Assembly: GCF_004135365.1 (NCBI RefSeq)
Contig: NZ_CP035492.1
Span: 186,001-250,000 of the forward strand
Length of the DNA: 64,000 nt
Origin: Paenibacillus protaetiae
GTDB lineage: Bacteria > Bacillota > Bacilli > Paenibacillales > Paenibacillaceae
Direction: 5' to 3'
Shown here: piece by piece, positions 1 to 7,596 of the stretch
Numbering within the stretch: position 1 is the first letter of the stretch
How the letters are laid out: the number at the start of each line of letters is the position of its first letter
Program-made: the position numbers and the translations under genes
Notes under the pieces: generated by a model
What the model was told of the DNA's origin: nothing
The model's input: only the letters and a program-made list of their open reading frames with translations
Database searches by the model: none

Positions 1-1777
1 CGTCTCCAGTAATGCTTGTACGCAAAATGCTTGTCAAATCATAACATTGGAGATAGACCGTTTGCGTATCCTCATCGCCGCCGATGGTAGAGAGCGTGTA
101 CCGCCCTTGCGTAACTTGATTCGCCTTAAGGTTAAAGGTTGCGATGCCGTTTTTGACATCTGCCGTATACACGCCGGAGCCCGTGTCCAGTTGAACGCGC
201 GGAGCGTTGGAATAAGCTTTGACTGTTGCCGCATAACCCGCGGTGAGCAATTCGTTTGTCGTATAGAGCGTATATTTGCCCGGACGCGACCATTGAATAT
301 AGGAGCTGTCCACTTCAAACGGATAGGCAGACATATCCCATACGCTGCTGAACGTTTGTGCCGGACGGATCGGCGGATTTACCGTAACGCCCAGCGTGTC
401 CGGGCCTTCGGTCTGTAATTGCTCGCTTTGATGGTCGCCGCGGAACTCACGATCCATGATCGCCAGCATATAAGCATGGTCGCGGTCCTGGAACGCATGC
501 GCGCCGTCATGGACAACAATGCCGATATTGTCGCCTGCGCCAAGAAACTCGTATACTTCTTTGGCTGCTGCCGTTGCAAGCACATTGGAAGGGGAGCTTA
601 GCCAATCAAAGCCCTCTCCGGTAAAAGTGAGCAGCGGTCTTGGCGCAATGAGCGCAGCCAGCGCATGGGAGTCAAACGGAAGCTTGTCCACGTCGTTGCG
701 GAAACCTTCCGCCTTAATGTCCAGCCAGTGCGCTTCGGAAGAAGATAGCAGATTGGTTGGCTTCTCATTGCGGAAGAAGCTGCGGTTCATGTTGGAGTTG
801 CTGGATGCCGCATTTGGCGATCCGGTTGTTGCATCCGGCACATTATAGTTATAAATACGCCCTTCTGAAGTGTATCGCATGGAGGCGATGCCGCCTTGTC
901 CGGGGTCAACCGGAACGACAATGCTGATCCGGTCGTCGAATGCGCCTGCGAGTGCGGCGCCTTTGCCGTTGCGGGATACGCCCGTAACTACGGAGCGGGT
1001 TGGGTCAATCAGCCCTTCGTAAGCGCCGTTCTCAAGCGCGTCGATTGTGCGGGATATGCCCCAAGCCCAGCCCATCAAGGCGCCGGAATCGCCCTCATAC
1101 GTATCTTTATCAAAAGGATACAGCGTGGTATAGACGCCTGAGCGGGATGCGTTATCGCTGTAAATCGTGTTGGTAGGGTTATTCATCACCGCGTAACCGC
1201 GCCGTAAAAAGGCGTTGCGCATATTGGCCGATACGCCTCCGCCTACACCGATAACGAATGGATAAGGAGGGGCGATATTCGTTTCGCCCGGCTGCAAGTC
1301 TTCATCCGCTACTCCTTCTTTATAAGTCGGGATATAGATGCCGGTCACGTCATAGCTTGCGGATTTATCATTATCCGGATTGCTGACCGTAACGGTTAAC
1401 GTTGCATTGGTTGTGCCGAACGAACCTGAATAGGTGACGTCGGATTTATCTGTTTCATGTTTATAACCGTAATAATAATATTGCAGCAGATCGGACAACT
1501 CCGACCGGCGGTCATCCCATTGTTCCTTCGTTGTCACATAACCGTCCGTGCCTTCCGAAGGATCCAAAAATTTGAACAGGTCGGGAAGCCCTTCCGAGCT
1601 GGGCAGCTCGCTTGGATCTGCCGGAAAATATTCGCGCCCGGCAGGGGGACCGGCCAAAGAAGGCCCTTGGTCGGATGGATTGTAATAATTCGTAGCAAAT
1701 GCGGAAGGCGCCATCGATATCGCCATTAAAACGCTTACAAAAATGCTGCTGAACCTTTTTGTGCCTTTCTTACTCAT
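1..1777 (-). CDS. Secreted CE15-type glucuronoyl esterase-like protein, partial (C-terminus outside the window)
   Basis: An open frame of 592 codons runs from ATG at 1777 off the left edge without a stop. GGAGG at 1789-1793 precedes the start. Residues 1-28 look like a signal peptide (positive N-terminus, hydrophobic core, AFA before the likely cut), so the protein should be exported. An alpha/beta-hydrolase domain follows. GVSRNGKG at residues 266-273 fits the CE15 nucleophile motif G-C-S-R-x-G-K-G with Ser268 as nucleophile, except that Val replaces the usual Cys. DGAHAF, with His at about 427, fits the catalytic histidine. From about residue 450 there is a beta-rich, Ig-like region. CE15 enzymes cleave ester links between glucuronoxylan and lignin. 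The substrate here is inferred from the motif only; another esterase specificity is possible. Confidence 0.8.
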   Translation of the reverse strand, partial: MSKKGTKRFSSIFVSVLMAISMAPSAFATNYYNPSDQGPSLAGPPAGREYFPADPSELPSSEGLPDLFKFLDPSEGTDGYVTTKEQWDDRRSELSDLLQYYYYGYKHETDKSDVTYSGSFGTTNATLTVTVSNPDNDKSASYDVTGIYIPTYKEGVADEDLQPGETNIAPPYPFVIGVGGGVSANMRNAFLRRGYAVMNNPTNTIYSDNASRSGVYTTLYPFDKDTYEGDSGALMGWAWGISRTIDALENGAYEGLIDPTRSVVTGVSRNGKGAALAGAFDDRISIVVPVDPGQGGIASMRYTSEGRIYNYNVPDATTGSPNAASSNSNMNRSFFRNEKPTNLLSSSEAHWLDIKAEGFRNDVDKLPFDSHALAALIAPRPLLTFTGEGFDWLSSPSNVLATAAAKEVYEFLGAGDNIGIVVHDGAHAFQDRDHAYMLAIMDREFRGDHQSEQLQTEGPDTLGVTVNPPIRPAQTFSSVWDMSAYPFEVDSSYIQWSRPGKYTLYTTNELLTAGYAATVKAYSNAPRVQLDTGSGVYTADVKNGIATFNLKANQVTQGRYTLSTIGGDEDTQTVYLQCYDLTSILRTSITGD

Positions 1778-2261
1778 ACGGACCCTTACCTCCTACTCGA
1801 ATTAGACAGCTTGATGGCTTCAGTTCACCGCTCGCTCAAGGCGCGGAAGCGCTCTCTGTCAGCGGTCGAAAAAAGCGTACGCTATTGCTCCTGCTCATCT
1901 CCCTTCTCGGCCTATCCGTTTATCAATAAGGCGGGGACTATGGAGTTATAAAGGATAGCTGTCTACACCATGTTCGATCCCGGTAAAGATATACCTTCTT
2001 CAATATTACAAAATAGGAAAATATATCCAGTCTAATGGAGCGGAAGTAATACGCAATACGACTGTTTTCGACAGCTCTCCGGTTAGCTGAACAGCTGCAG
2101 GAGCATGCCGCTCACGCAAGCGGCATGCTGTAATGCAAGTGATTTTACATGATGCTTCTTTTTGAATCTATTTAACTCTATATCTGTATTGATCAATTTT
2201 TGTGGAAATGGAATTTTATACCGCAGAATCGGCAGGGGGACGATAGAAATCCATGTTCAAA
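1778..2261. other. Long intergenic region upstream of the esterase gene
   Basis: About 480 bases with no convincing gene on either strand. It contains the esterase Shine-Dalgarno site and one strong inverted repeat (listed separately). I saw no clear sigma-A promoter facing the esterase gene, so its promoter is unassigned. Confidence 0.6.
2103..2128. repeat. Perfect 10-bp inverted repeat with 6-base loop
   Basis: GCATGCCGCT, loop CACGCA, then AGCGGCATGC. No T-run follows on either strand, so it is a poor terminator. It lies about 325 bases upstream of the esterase start and could be an operator or an RNA hairpin; its role is unknown. Confidence 0.5.
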
Positions 2262-2307
2262 TAAAAAAACCTTGAAAACATGGATGACCACTGTTTTCAA
2301 GGTTTTT
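2262..2307 (-). terminator. Terminator downstream of tRNA-Arg, possibly bidirectional
   Basis: A 16-bp perfect stem (2265-2280 with 2292-2307) encloses an 11-base loop. On the minus strand it ends in a U-run, as expected for a terminator 40 bases past the tRNA 3' end. The plus strand also has a T-run, so it may work both ways. Confidence 0.8.
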
Positions 2308-2345
2308 GGTTTATTCATATCATGAAATTAGATGCTGTAGGGAAA

Positions 2346-2419
2346 CGTCCCAGGAGGGATTCGAACCCCCGACCGCACGCTTAGAAGGCGTGTGCTCTAT
2401 CCAGCTGAGCTACTGGGAC
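2346..2419 (-). tRNA. tRNA-Arg (anticodon UCU)
   Basis: Read on the minus strand it folds as a cloverleaf: acceptor GTCCCAG with CTGGGAC, D-arm GCTC/GAGC, anticodon stem CACGC/GCGTG around loop CTTCTAA (anticodon TCT, reading AGA), and T-arm GGGGG-TTCGAAT-CCCTC. CCA is not encoded. A sigma-A-like promoter lies just upstream and a strong terminator downstream, so it looks like a one-gene transcription unit. Confidence 0.95.
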
Positions 2420-2428
2420 ATGAGATAG

Positions 2429-2458
2429 ATTATATCACGGGTGATTAGCAAAATGCAA
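2429..2458 (-). promoter_or_regulatory. Sigma-A promoter for tRNA-Arg
   Basis: On the minus strand, TTGCAT (-35), an 18-base spacer and TATAAT (-10) place the start about 3 bases before the mature tRNA 5' end. Confidence 0.6.
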
Positions 2459-2470
2459 CAATTTTTTTGA

Positions 2471-2497
2471 CAAAAAACGCAACCCGAAAGGGTTACG
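2471..2497 (-). terminator. Terminator overlapping the yjfB stop codon
   Basis: On the minus strand an AACCC/GGGTT-based stem with a tetraloop is followed by six Ts. The stem includes the TAA stop of the small upstream gene, so coding end and terminator overlap. Confidence 0.65.
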
Positions 2498-2666
2498 CTT
2501 TTAGGTCGATATGCTGCCCCAAATGCGGCTGAGCGCTTCTCATCATCTCGACAATGCCGTTTCCTTGTTGCTGCGCCTCTTGATTCGCCATATGCAGCAC
2601 TTTCAGACCTACAGCTTGCATGAGGCCGGTTTGGCTCGTCGAGGAAGACAATGCACCAATTTCCAT
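2493..2666 (-). CDS. yjfB: YjfB-family putative motility protein, 57 aa
   Basis: A 57-residue protein starting MEIGALSSS, with GGAGGG placed correctly before ATG at 2666. The short length, start and GLMQAVGLKVL-like helix fit the small YjfB family (putative motility protein). No catalytic motif, signal peptide or membrane segment is visible. It sits alone between two tRNA genes, with its own terminator and a perfect flagellar sigma-factor -10 box upstream. That promoter supports a link to motility or chemotaxis, but the molecular function is unknown. An in-frame upstream ATG at 2732 is rejected because the start at 2666 has the better ribosome site and lies after the predicted promoter. Confidence 0.75.
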   Translation of the reverse strand: MEIGALSSSTSQTGLMQAVGLKVLHMANQEAQQQGNGIVEMMRSAQPHLGQHIDLKA

Positions 2667-2708
2667 ACGTGTCCCTCCTAACAGCGGTAAAATGCGATGC
2701 TGTAAAGG

Positions 2709-2735
2709 ATATCGGCATGGATGGGCCGGCAATGA
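2709..2735 (-). promoter_or_regulatory. Sigma-D (FliA-type) promoter for yjfB
   Basis: On the minus strand GCCGATAT (2709-2716) matches the sigma-D -10 consensus at all eight positions and lies 43 bases before the ATG. At the usual 15-base spacing the -35 is TCAT, a weak match to TAAA. Confidence 0.55.
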
Positions 2736-2760
2736 AGATTTATTTTAAAGCGGGAAGGAT

Positions 2761-2798
2761 AAAATAAAAAAAAAGCCTTTGCTTGTGCAAAAGCTTTT
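2761..2798 (-). terminator. Terminator downstream of tRNA-Gly
   Basis: On the minus strand a 12-bp stem (AAAAGCTTTTGC with GCAAAGGCTTTT, one G-T pair) has a 4-base loop and a long T-run. Confidence 0.8.
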
Positions 2799-2807
2799 GC
2801 GGTCATG

Positions 2808-2881
2808 TGGAGCGGGTGAAGGGAATCGAACCCTCGCCTCAAGCTTGGGAAGCTGGCGTTCTGCCATTGAACTACACCCGC
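2808..2881 (-). tRNA. tRNA-Gly (anticodon CCC)
   Basis: The minus strand gives acceptor GCGGGTG with CACCCGC, D-arm GTTC/GAAC, anticodon loop TTCCCAA (anticodon CCC, reading GGG), T-arm GAGGG-TTCGATT-CCCTT, and an encoded CCA end. The anticodon stem has one C-U mismatch. A sigma-A promoter and a terminator bracket the gene. Confidence 0.93.
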
Positions 2882-2912
2882 ATCATTTAGAAGAAACAAA
2901 GAACTTGGGAAA

Positions 2913-2941
2913 ATTATATAGCTTTTGATTGAGCTTGTCCA
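2913..2941 (-). promoter_or_regulatory. Sigma-A promoter for tRNA-Gly
   Basis: On the minus strand TGGACA (-35), a 17-base spacer and a perfect TATAAT (-10) lie about 32 bases before the tRNA. Confidence 0.75.
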
Positions 2942-3059
2942 GCGCTTTTAAAGGGCACAATTCATTAAAAGCATTCAGTTTTTTCTTCTTACTATCCATG
3001 TTATAATCGAACGCAAATACTTTTCAGAACTTTTTTTGGAAAATTAAGGCGGTGTTACC

Positions 3060-3987
3060 ATCTCGACAACCAACGACCAGCAGGATAAACGGACGGATAA
3101 TGTGTATCTGTTTCCGAGCATGCTCGACCGGTATCAGATTCAGCTGACGCGCATGCTGGAATCGGAGCAATATGAAGCAGCCAAAGAGCTGCTGCGCTTT
3201 CTTTTGCAATGCCAGGGGAAGAAGAGAGGCATTATGAGGAATGGTCTAATCTTTTGTCATGGCTGGATATGGCATTTCCGGCGGATGAATACGGCGGCAC
3301 GGAGCGCCAAGAGCCGGAAGAGGACGAGGCTGCATTGCGCGAACAGCTGCTGAATCCTAAAGATCAGGACCAGGATTATATCAATCAGGTTCTGTATATT
3401 ATGAAGAACCATCCGATGGTCGATCAGCAGCTGCTGGCATTGGAGCGTTCCGTATACATACAAGCGCCTGAAGTGACGGACATTATTACAGAATGGCTGG
3501 AGTCGGAGCCGGTCCATCCGGTTGTGCAGTTCCATGCGCTGCAATGCCTGCGCAAGCGGGGGCTTCCGGACGGATTACACTGGAGCGCCTTGGCGAACAG
3601 GTCGAGCTCGAGCTGGAGAAGACCCCGCTATCCATGGAGGATTTTCCGGCTGCGGTCAGCCAAATTGTGGAAAGGGTAGAGTCGGTGACGGAAGCCGATG
3701 ATCCGACGCTGCCGCATTTTGCAAGAGAATTATGGAAACACAGCATCCAATATTTGTACGGCACTTCTTCCTTTGAATGGATGCTGGAGGGCGATGAAGA
3801 TTGGGTGGATTGCTATGCTGCCGCGCTTCACGTAACGCTTTTGTTGTCCGTTTACGGCAAAGCGGATGATGATTTTATACGGGATACATACAGCATAACG
3901 GAGCCGCTCCGGTTTCGTTATGAGCAGGCTTGCCGGACACTTCGCCAGGTAGCGGTTATGCAGCAGGCGGGAGGGCCTGATTCCTAG
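3060..3987 (+). pseudogene. YsoA-like helical-repeat protein, two frameshifts as sequenced (probably an intact gene)
   Basis: Three overlapping reading frames together encode one acidic, helix-rich protein of about 309 residues. It sits directly upstream of tig, where B. subtilis carries ysoA, a TPR-like protein of similar length. Frame breaks fall at the G-runs 3215-3218 and 3558-3562; adding one G at each restores a continuous frame (…LLQCQGEEERHYEE… and …LRKRGASGRITLER…). The start is uncertain. The open frame extends back past GTG at 3102 to ATC at 3060, which has AAGGCGGTG upstream but is not a usual start codon. No function is assigned beyond the positional match. I regard both frameshifts as sequencing errors. 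Confidence 0.65.
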
Positions 3988-3989
3988 CC

Positions 3990-4018
3990 TTGAAATAGGA
4001 AGCTTGTTTGATTATAAT
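3990..4018 (+). promoter_or_regulatory. Sigma-A promoter for tig
   Basis: TTGAAA, a 17-base spacer and perfect TATAAT, about 64 bases before the tig start. Confidence 0.75.
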
Positions 4019-4081
4019 GGAATGGTTTATGGAACGTGAATGCATACGATATATGCGTATTTTTGGAGGGGAAAGCATAAA

Positions 4082-5377
4082 ATGAAAGCAACTTGGGAAA
4101 AAATAGACACTAACCTCGTATCGATCGATGTTGAGGTTGAAGCGGAAAAAGTAGCATCCGCTCTTGATCAAGCGTTTAAAAAAGTAGTGAAACAAGTGAA
4201 CGTACCTGGTTTCCGTAAAGGTAAAGTGCCTCGTTCCTTGTTCGAATCCCGTTTTGGTGTGGAAAGCCTGTACCAAGACGCCATCGACATCATTCTGCCT
4301 GACGTATATGCGGAAGCTGTCAAAGAAACAAACATCGAGCCGGTTGACCGTCCTGAAATCGACGTGGAGCAATTTGGCAAAGGCCAAACGTTCAAATTCA
4401 AAGCTAAAGTAGTTGTTAAGCCTGAAGTGAAGCTCGGCGAATACAAAGGCCTTGAAGTTCCTGCATTGGCTTCCGAAGTAACGGAAGAAGAGCTGAACGC
4501 TGAACTGGAGCGTCTGCAACAACGCCATGCTGAACTCGTTACCGTTGAAGAAGGCGCTGCTGCGCAAGGCGACGTTGCGGTCATCGACTTTGAAGGATTC
4601 GTTGACGGCGTTGCGTTCGACGGCGGCAAAAGCGAGCGTTATTCCCTCGAGCTGGGCTCGAATTCGTTCATCCCGGGCTTTGAAGAGCAAGTGGTTGGCA
4701 TGAACATCGGCGATTTCAAGGATGTTGAAGTATCGTTCCCTGAAACGTACCATGTTGCTGAACTGGCTGGCAAACCGGCTGTATTCAAAGTGAAGCTGCA
4801 TGAAATCAAACGCAAAAACCTGCCTGCCCTTGACGATGAGTTCGCGAAAGACGTAAGCGAGTTCGATACGCTTGACGAATACAAACAAGACCTTTCCGAA
4901 AAGCTGAAAGCACGCAAAGAGCAAGATAACGAACAAGCCCTTGAAGCGGCTGTTATCGAAAAAGCTTCGGAAAACGCCGAAATCGAAATTCCTGAAGCGA
5001 TGATCGAACGCGAAATCGACTTTATGGTGCGCGACTTCGAAAACCGCCTTCGCATGCAAGGCATGAACATGGACCTGTACTACCAGTTCTCCGGCCAAGA
5101 CGAATCGGTTCTTCGCGGTCAAATGCGTGCTGACGCTGAAAAACGCGTTCGCAACAATCTGGTTCTGAACGCAATCGCTAAAGCGGAAAACATTGAAATT
5201 TCCGAAGAAGACGTAACGGCAGAGCTGGAAAAACTGGCTCCTTCGTACAGCCGTTCTGCTGAAGAGCTGCGCGAACTGTTTACTCGCAACGGCAGCATCG
5301 ACAGCCTGCGTGAAGATCTGCAGTTGCGTCAAACGATCAAGTTCCTCGTTGAAAACAGCAAAACGGTTGCAGCTTAA
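4082..5377 (+). CDS. tig: Trigger factor, ribosome-associated chaperone and prolyl isomerase
   Basis: The 431-residue protein matches the family's usual length. The N-terminal domain carries the ribosome-docking signature GFRKGKVP near residues 45-52. A central FKBP-type isomerase domain spans about 150-245 (GDVAVIDFEGFVDG onwards), and the helical chaperone arms follow to the end. It binds L23 at the exit tunnel and shields nascent chains. ATG at 4082 is chosen because GGAGGGG lies 13 bases upstream; an earlier in-frame ATG at 4040 would add 14 residues with no family match. A sigma-A promoter precedes the gene and a strong terminator follows, so it is transcribed apart from clpP. Confidence 0.97.
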   Translation: MKATWEKIDTNLVSIDVEVEAEKVASALDQAFKKVVKQVNVPGFRKGKVPRSLFESRFGVESLYQDAIDIILPDVYAEAVKETNIEPVDRPEIDVEQFGKGQTFKFKAKVVVKPEVKLGEYKGLEVPALASEVTEEELNAELERLQQRHAELVTVEEGAAAQGDVAVIDFEGFVDGVAFDGGKSERYSLELGSNSFIPGFEEQVVGMNIGDFKDVEVSFPETYHVAELAGKPAVFKVKLHEIKRKNLPALDDEFAKDVSEFDTLDEYKQDLSEKLKARKEQDNEQALEAAVIEKASENAEIEIPEAMIEREIDFMVRDFENRLRMQGMNMDLYYQFSGQDESVLRGQMRADAEKRVRNNLVLNAIAKAENIEISEEDVTAELEKLAPSYSRSAEELRELFTRNGSIDSLREDLQLRQTIKFLVENSKTVAA

Positions 5378-5424
5378 AACTTTGCCGTAACCGTAAAATT
5401 AAATAAAAGCAAAACCTTTTGAAG

Positions 5425-5456
5425 ATAAGGCACGTTAATAGAACGTGCCTTATTTT
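5425..5456 (+). terminator. Terminator after tig
   Basis: A 12-bp perfect stem (ATAAGGCACGTT with AACGTGCCTTAT), 5-base loop and short T-run. Confidence 0.8.
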
Positions 5457-5567
5457 CACCACATATGCTGGATATCAGTAATACATATAATAAATTTCAT
5501 GGCAGCAGGGCAATCTGCCGTGGTACATATCGAATAACCCCATCGTATACTGTAAAGACCGGAGAAA

Positions 5568-5596
5568 ATGACATTGCGCCGTTCACGTGATACAAT
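5568..5596 (+). promoter_or_regulatory. Sigma-A promoter for clpP-clpX
   Basis: ATGACA (-35), a 17-base spacer and TACAAT (-10), each 5 of 6 to consensus, 44 bases before the chosen clpP start. No clear CtsR heptad repeat was seen here. Confidence 0.7.
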
Positions 5597-5639
5597 GGGA
5601 AAAGTAACTGAAGTCATAAACCGAAAAGAGGTTGGTCGC

Positions 5640-6239
5640 ATGAATCTGGTACCGATCGTAGTTGAACAAACAAATCGCGGGGAACGTTCTTACGATATTT
5701 ACTCTCGTCTGCTGAAGGATCGCATCATATTCCTAGGGAGTGCTATTGATGATGACGTGGCGAACTCCATCATTGCTCAGCTGCTGTTTTTGGCGGCCGA
5801 CGATCCGGAGAAGGACATTCATCTTTACATTAACTCCCCAGGCGGTTCGGTAACGGCCGGTATGGGTATTTACGATACAATGCAGTACATTAAGCCGGAT
5901 GTGTCGACGATTTGCGTAGGCATGGCGGCCAGCATGGGCTCGATTTTATTGACGGCGGGCGCGCCGGGCAAACGTTTTGCGCTCCCGAACAGCGAGGTCA
6001 TGATTCACCAGCCGTTGGGCGGTGTAAGAGGCCAGGCAACGGATATTAAAATCCATGCGGATTGGATTTTAAAAACGAAGCAAAAGCTGAACCAAATTTA
6101 TGTGGACCGTACCGGACAGCCTTATGAGAAAATCGACCGGGACACCGACCGCGACTTCTTCATGAGCGCCGAGGAAGCCTTGGCTTACGGATTGATTGAC
6201 AAAGTAATTACTTCACCAAATGATGGATTAAAGGGGTGA
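5640..6239 (+). CDS. clpP: ATP-dependent Clp protease proteolytic subunit
   Basis: The 199-residue serine peptidase has the ClpP triad at the family positions: Ser98 in GMAASMGS, His123 in MIHQPLGG and Asp172 in DRDFFMS. Fourteen subunits form the barrel that degrades proteins fed in by ClpX or ClpC. The start at 5640 is chosen over an in-frame ATG at 5568 because it gives the standard N-terminus and length, and the earlier ATG lies inside the predicted -35 box. clpX follows after 6 bases, so the two are co-transcribed. In B. subtilis clpP is not next to tig and clpX; the arrangement here is the one common in Proteobacteria. Confidence 0.97.
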   Translation: MNLVPIVVEQTNRGERSYDIYSRLLKDRIIFLGSAIDDDVANSIIAQLLFLAADDPEKDIHLYINSPGGSVTAGMGIYDTMQYIKPDVSTICVGMAASMGSILLTAGAPGKRFALPNSEVMIHQPLGGVRGQATDIKIHADWILKTKQKLNQIYVDRTGQPYEKIDRDTDRDFFMSAEEALAYGLIDKVITSPNDGLKG

Positions 6240-6245
6240 TCTCGG

Positions 6246-7508
6246 GTGGGATTCAAATTTAATGATGAAAAAGGACAATTGAAATGTTCATTTTGCGGCA
6301 AATCCCAGGATCAGGTTCGCAAACTGGTAGCCGGTCCCGGCGTATATATATGCGATGAATGCATCGAATTGTGCACGGAAATCGTAGAGGAAGAGCTTGG
6401 ACACGAAGAAGAGCTCGACATGAAAGATATTCCGAAACCAAAAGACATCCGTGCGATTTTGGATTCGTACGTCATCGGCCAGGAACAAGCGAAAAAATCG
6501 CTTGCCGTTGCCGTTTACAACCATTACAAACGCGTGAATTCGCAAAGCAAAGTGGAAGACGTTGAGCTTTCGAAAAGCAATATTTTGCTCGTAGGCCCAA
6601 CCGGTTCCGGTAAAACGCTGCTTGCGCAAACGATGGCCAAAATTTTGAACGTTCCGTTCGCTATTGCGGACGCGACTTCCTTGACGGAAGCCGGTTATGT
6701 CGGCGAAGATGTGGAGAACATCCTATTGAAGCTGATTCAAGCCGCTGACTATGACGTGGAAAAAGCGGAACGCGGCATTATTTATATCGACGAAATTGAT
6801 AAAGTAGCCCGCAAATCGGAAAATCCTTCGATTACCCGCGATGTTTCGGGCGAAGGCGTGCAGCAGGCGCTTCTGAAAATTTTGGAAGGTACGGTTGCTT
6901 CGGTGCCTCCGCAAGGCGGAAGAAAACATCCGCATCAGGAGTTTATCCAGATCGATACGACGAACATCCTGTTCATTTGCGGCGGTGCATTTGACGGCCT
7001 GGAGCAATTGATCAAACGCCGGATCGGCAAAAAAGTGATTGGCTTCCATTCGAATGGCGAAGCGCAAAAAGATTTGAAACCGGGCGAATACTTGTCGATG
7101 GTATTGCCTGAAGACCTGCTCAAATTCGGTCTTATTCCGGAATTTGTCGGCCGTCTTCCGGTTATCTCGACACTCGAGCCGCTTGATGAAGCCGCATTGG
7201 TACGGATTTTGTCCGAACCTAAAAATGCGCTCGTGAAGCAATACCAAAAAATGCTTGAGATGGATAACGTGAAGCTCGACTTCGAACCGGCTGCTCTTGA
7301 AGCGATTGCCAAAGAAGCGATCAAGCGCAATACCGGCGCTCGCGGCTTGCGTGCCATCATTGAAGGCATTATGCTTGAAATTATGTACGAAGCCCCTTCC
7401 CGCGAAGACGTGAACAGCTGCGTCATTACGGAGCAAGTGGTGAACGAAAAAATTATGCCTGAGCTGACCTCGAAAAAAGGCGGCAAGAAAAAAGAAGAAA
7501 GCGCCTAA
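6246..7508 (+). CDS. clpX: ClpX, AAA+ unfoldase of the ClpXP protease
   Basis: The 420-residue protein starts at GTG. The N-terminal zinc-binding domain has Cys14, Cys17, Cys36 and Cys39. The AAA+ module has Walker A GPTGSGKT, Walker [10 protein letters not shown] and the ClpP-docking IGF sequence near residue 265. It unfolds tagged or specific substrates and passes them to ClpP, whose gene lies 6 bases upstream. The C-terminus is Lys-rich, as in relatives. No promoter is visible between clpP and clpX, which supports one operon. Confidence 0.97.
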   Translation: MGFKFNDEKGQLKCSFCGKSQDQVRKLVAGPGVYICDECIELCTEIVEEELGHEEELDMKDIPKPKDIRAILDSYVIGQEQAKKSLAVAVYNHYKRVNSQSKVEDVELSKSNILLVGPTGSGKTLLAQTMAKILNVPFAIADATSLTEAGYVGEDVENILLKLIQAADYDVEKAERGIIYIDEIDKVARKSENPSITRDVSGEGVQQALLKILEGTVASVPPQGGRKHPHQEFIQIDTTNILFICGGAFDGLEQLIKRRIGKKVIGFHSNGEAQKDLKPGEYLSMVLPEDLLKFGLIPEFVGRLPVISTLEPLDEAALVRILSEPKNALVKQYQKMLEMDNVKLDFEPAALEAIAKEAIKRNTGARGLRAIIEGIMLEIMYEAPSREDVNSCVITEQVVNEKIMPELTSKKGGKKKEESA

Positions 7509-7596
7509 GCTTGTCGGCGCATTAAACGCCAATAAATTCCACCCCGGACGTCTCTGTTCGGGGTGGACTTTGGCGTTCATGGGAGAGGATCGCTTT

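Noticed and set aside
47-1729. Several plus-strand frames in the first 1.7 kb
   Set aside because: They are the complement of the minus-strand esterase frame, which has a signal peptide, ribosome site and catalytic motif.
3956-5332. 458-codon minus-strand frame opposite tig
   Set aside because: It is the complement of a strongly supported gene, rich in Phe and Arg as expected for an antisense shadow, with no ribosome site.
5540-5640. CtsR operator upstream of clpP
   Set aside because: Searched for the paired GGTCAAA-type heptads; only partial, unpaired matches were seen.
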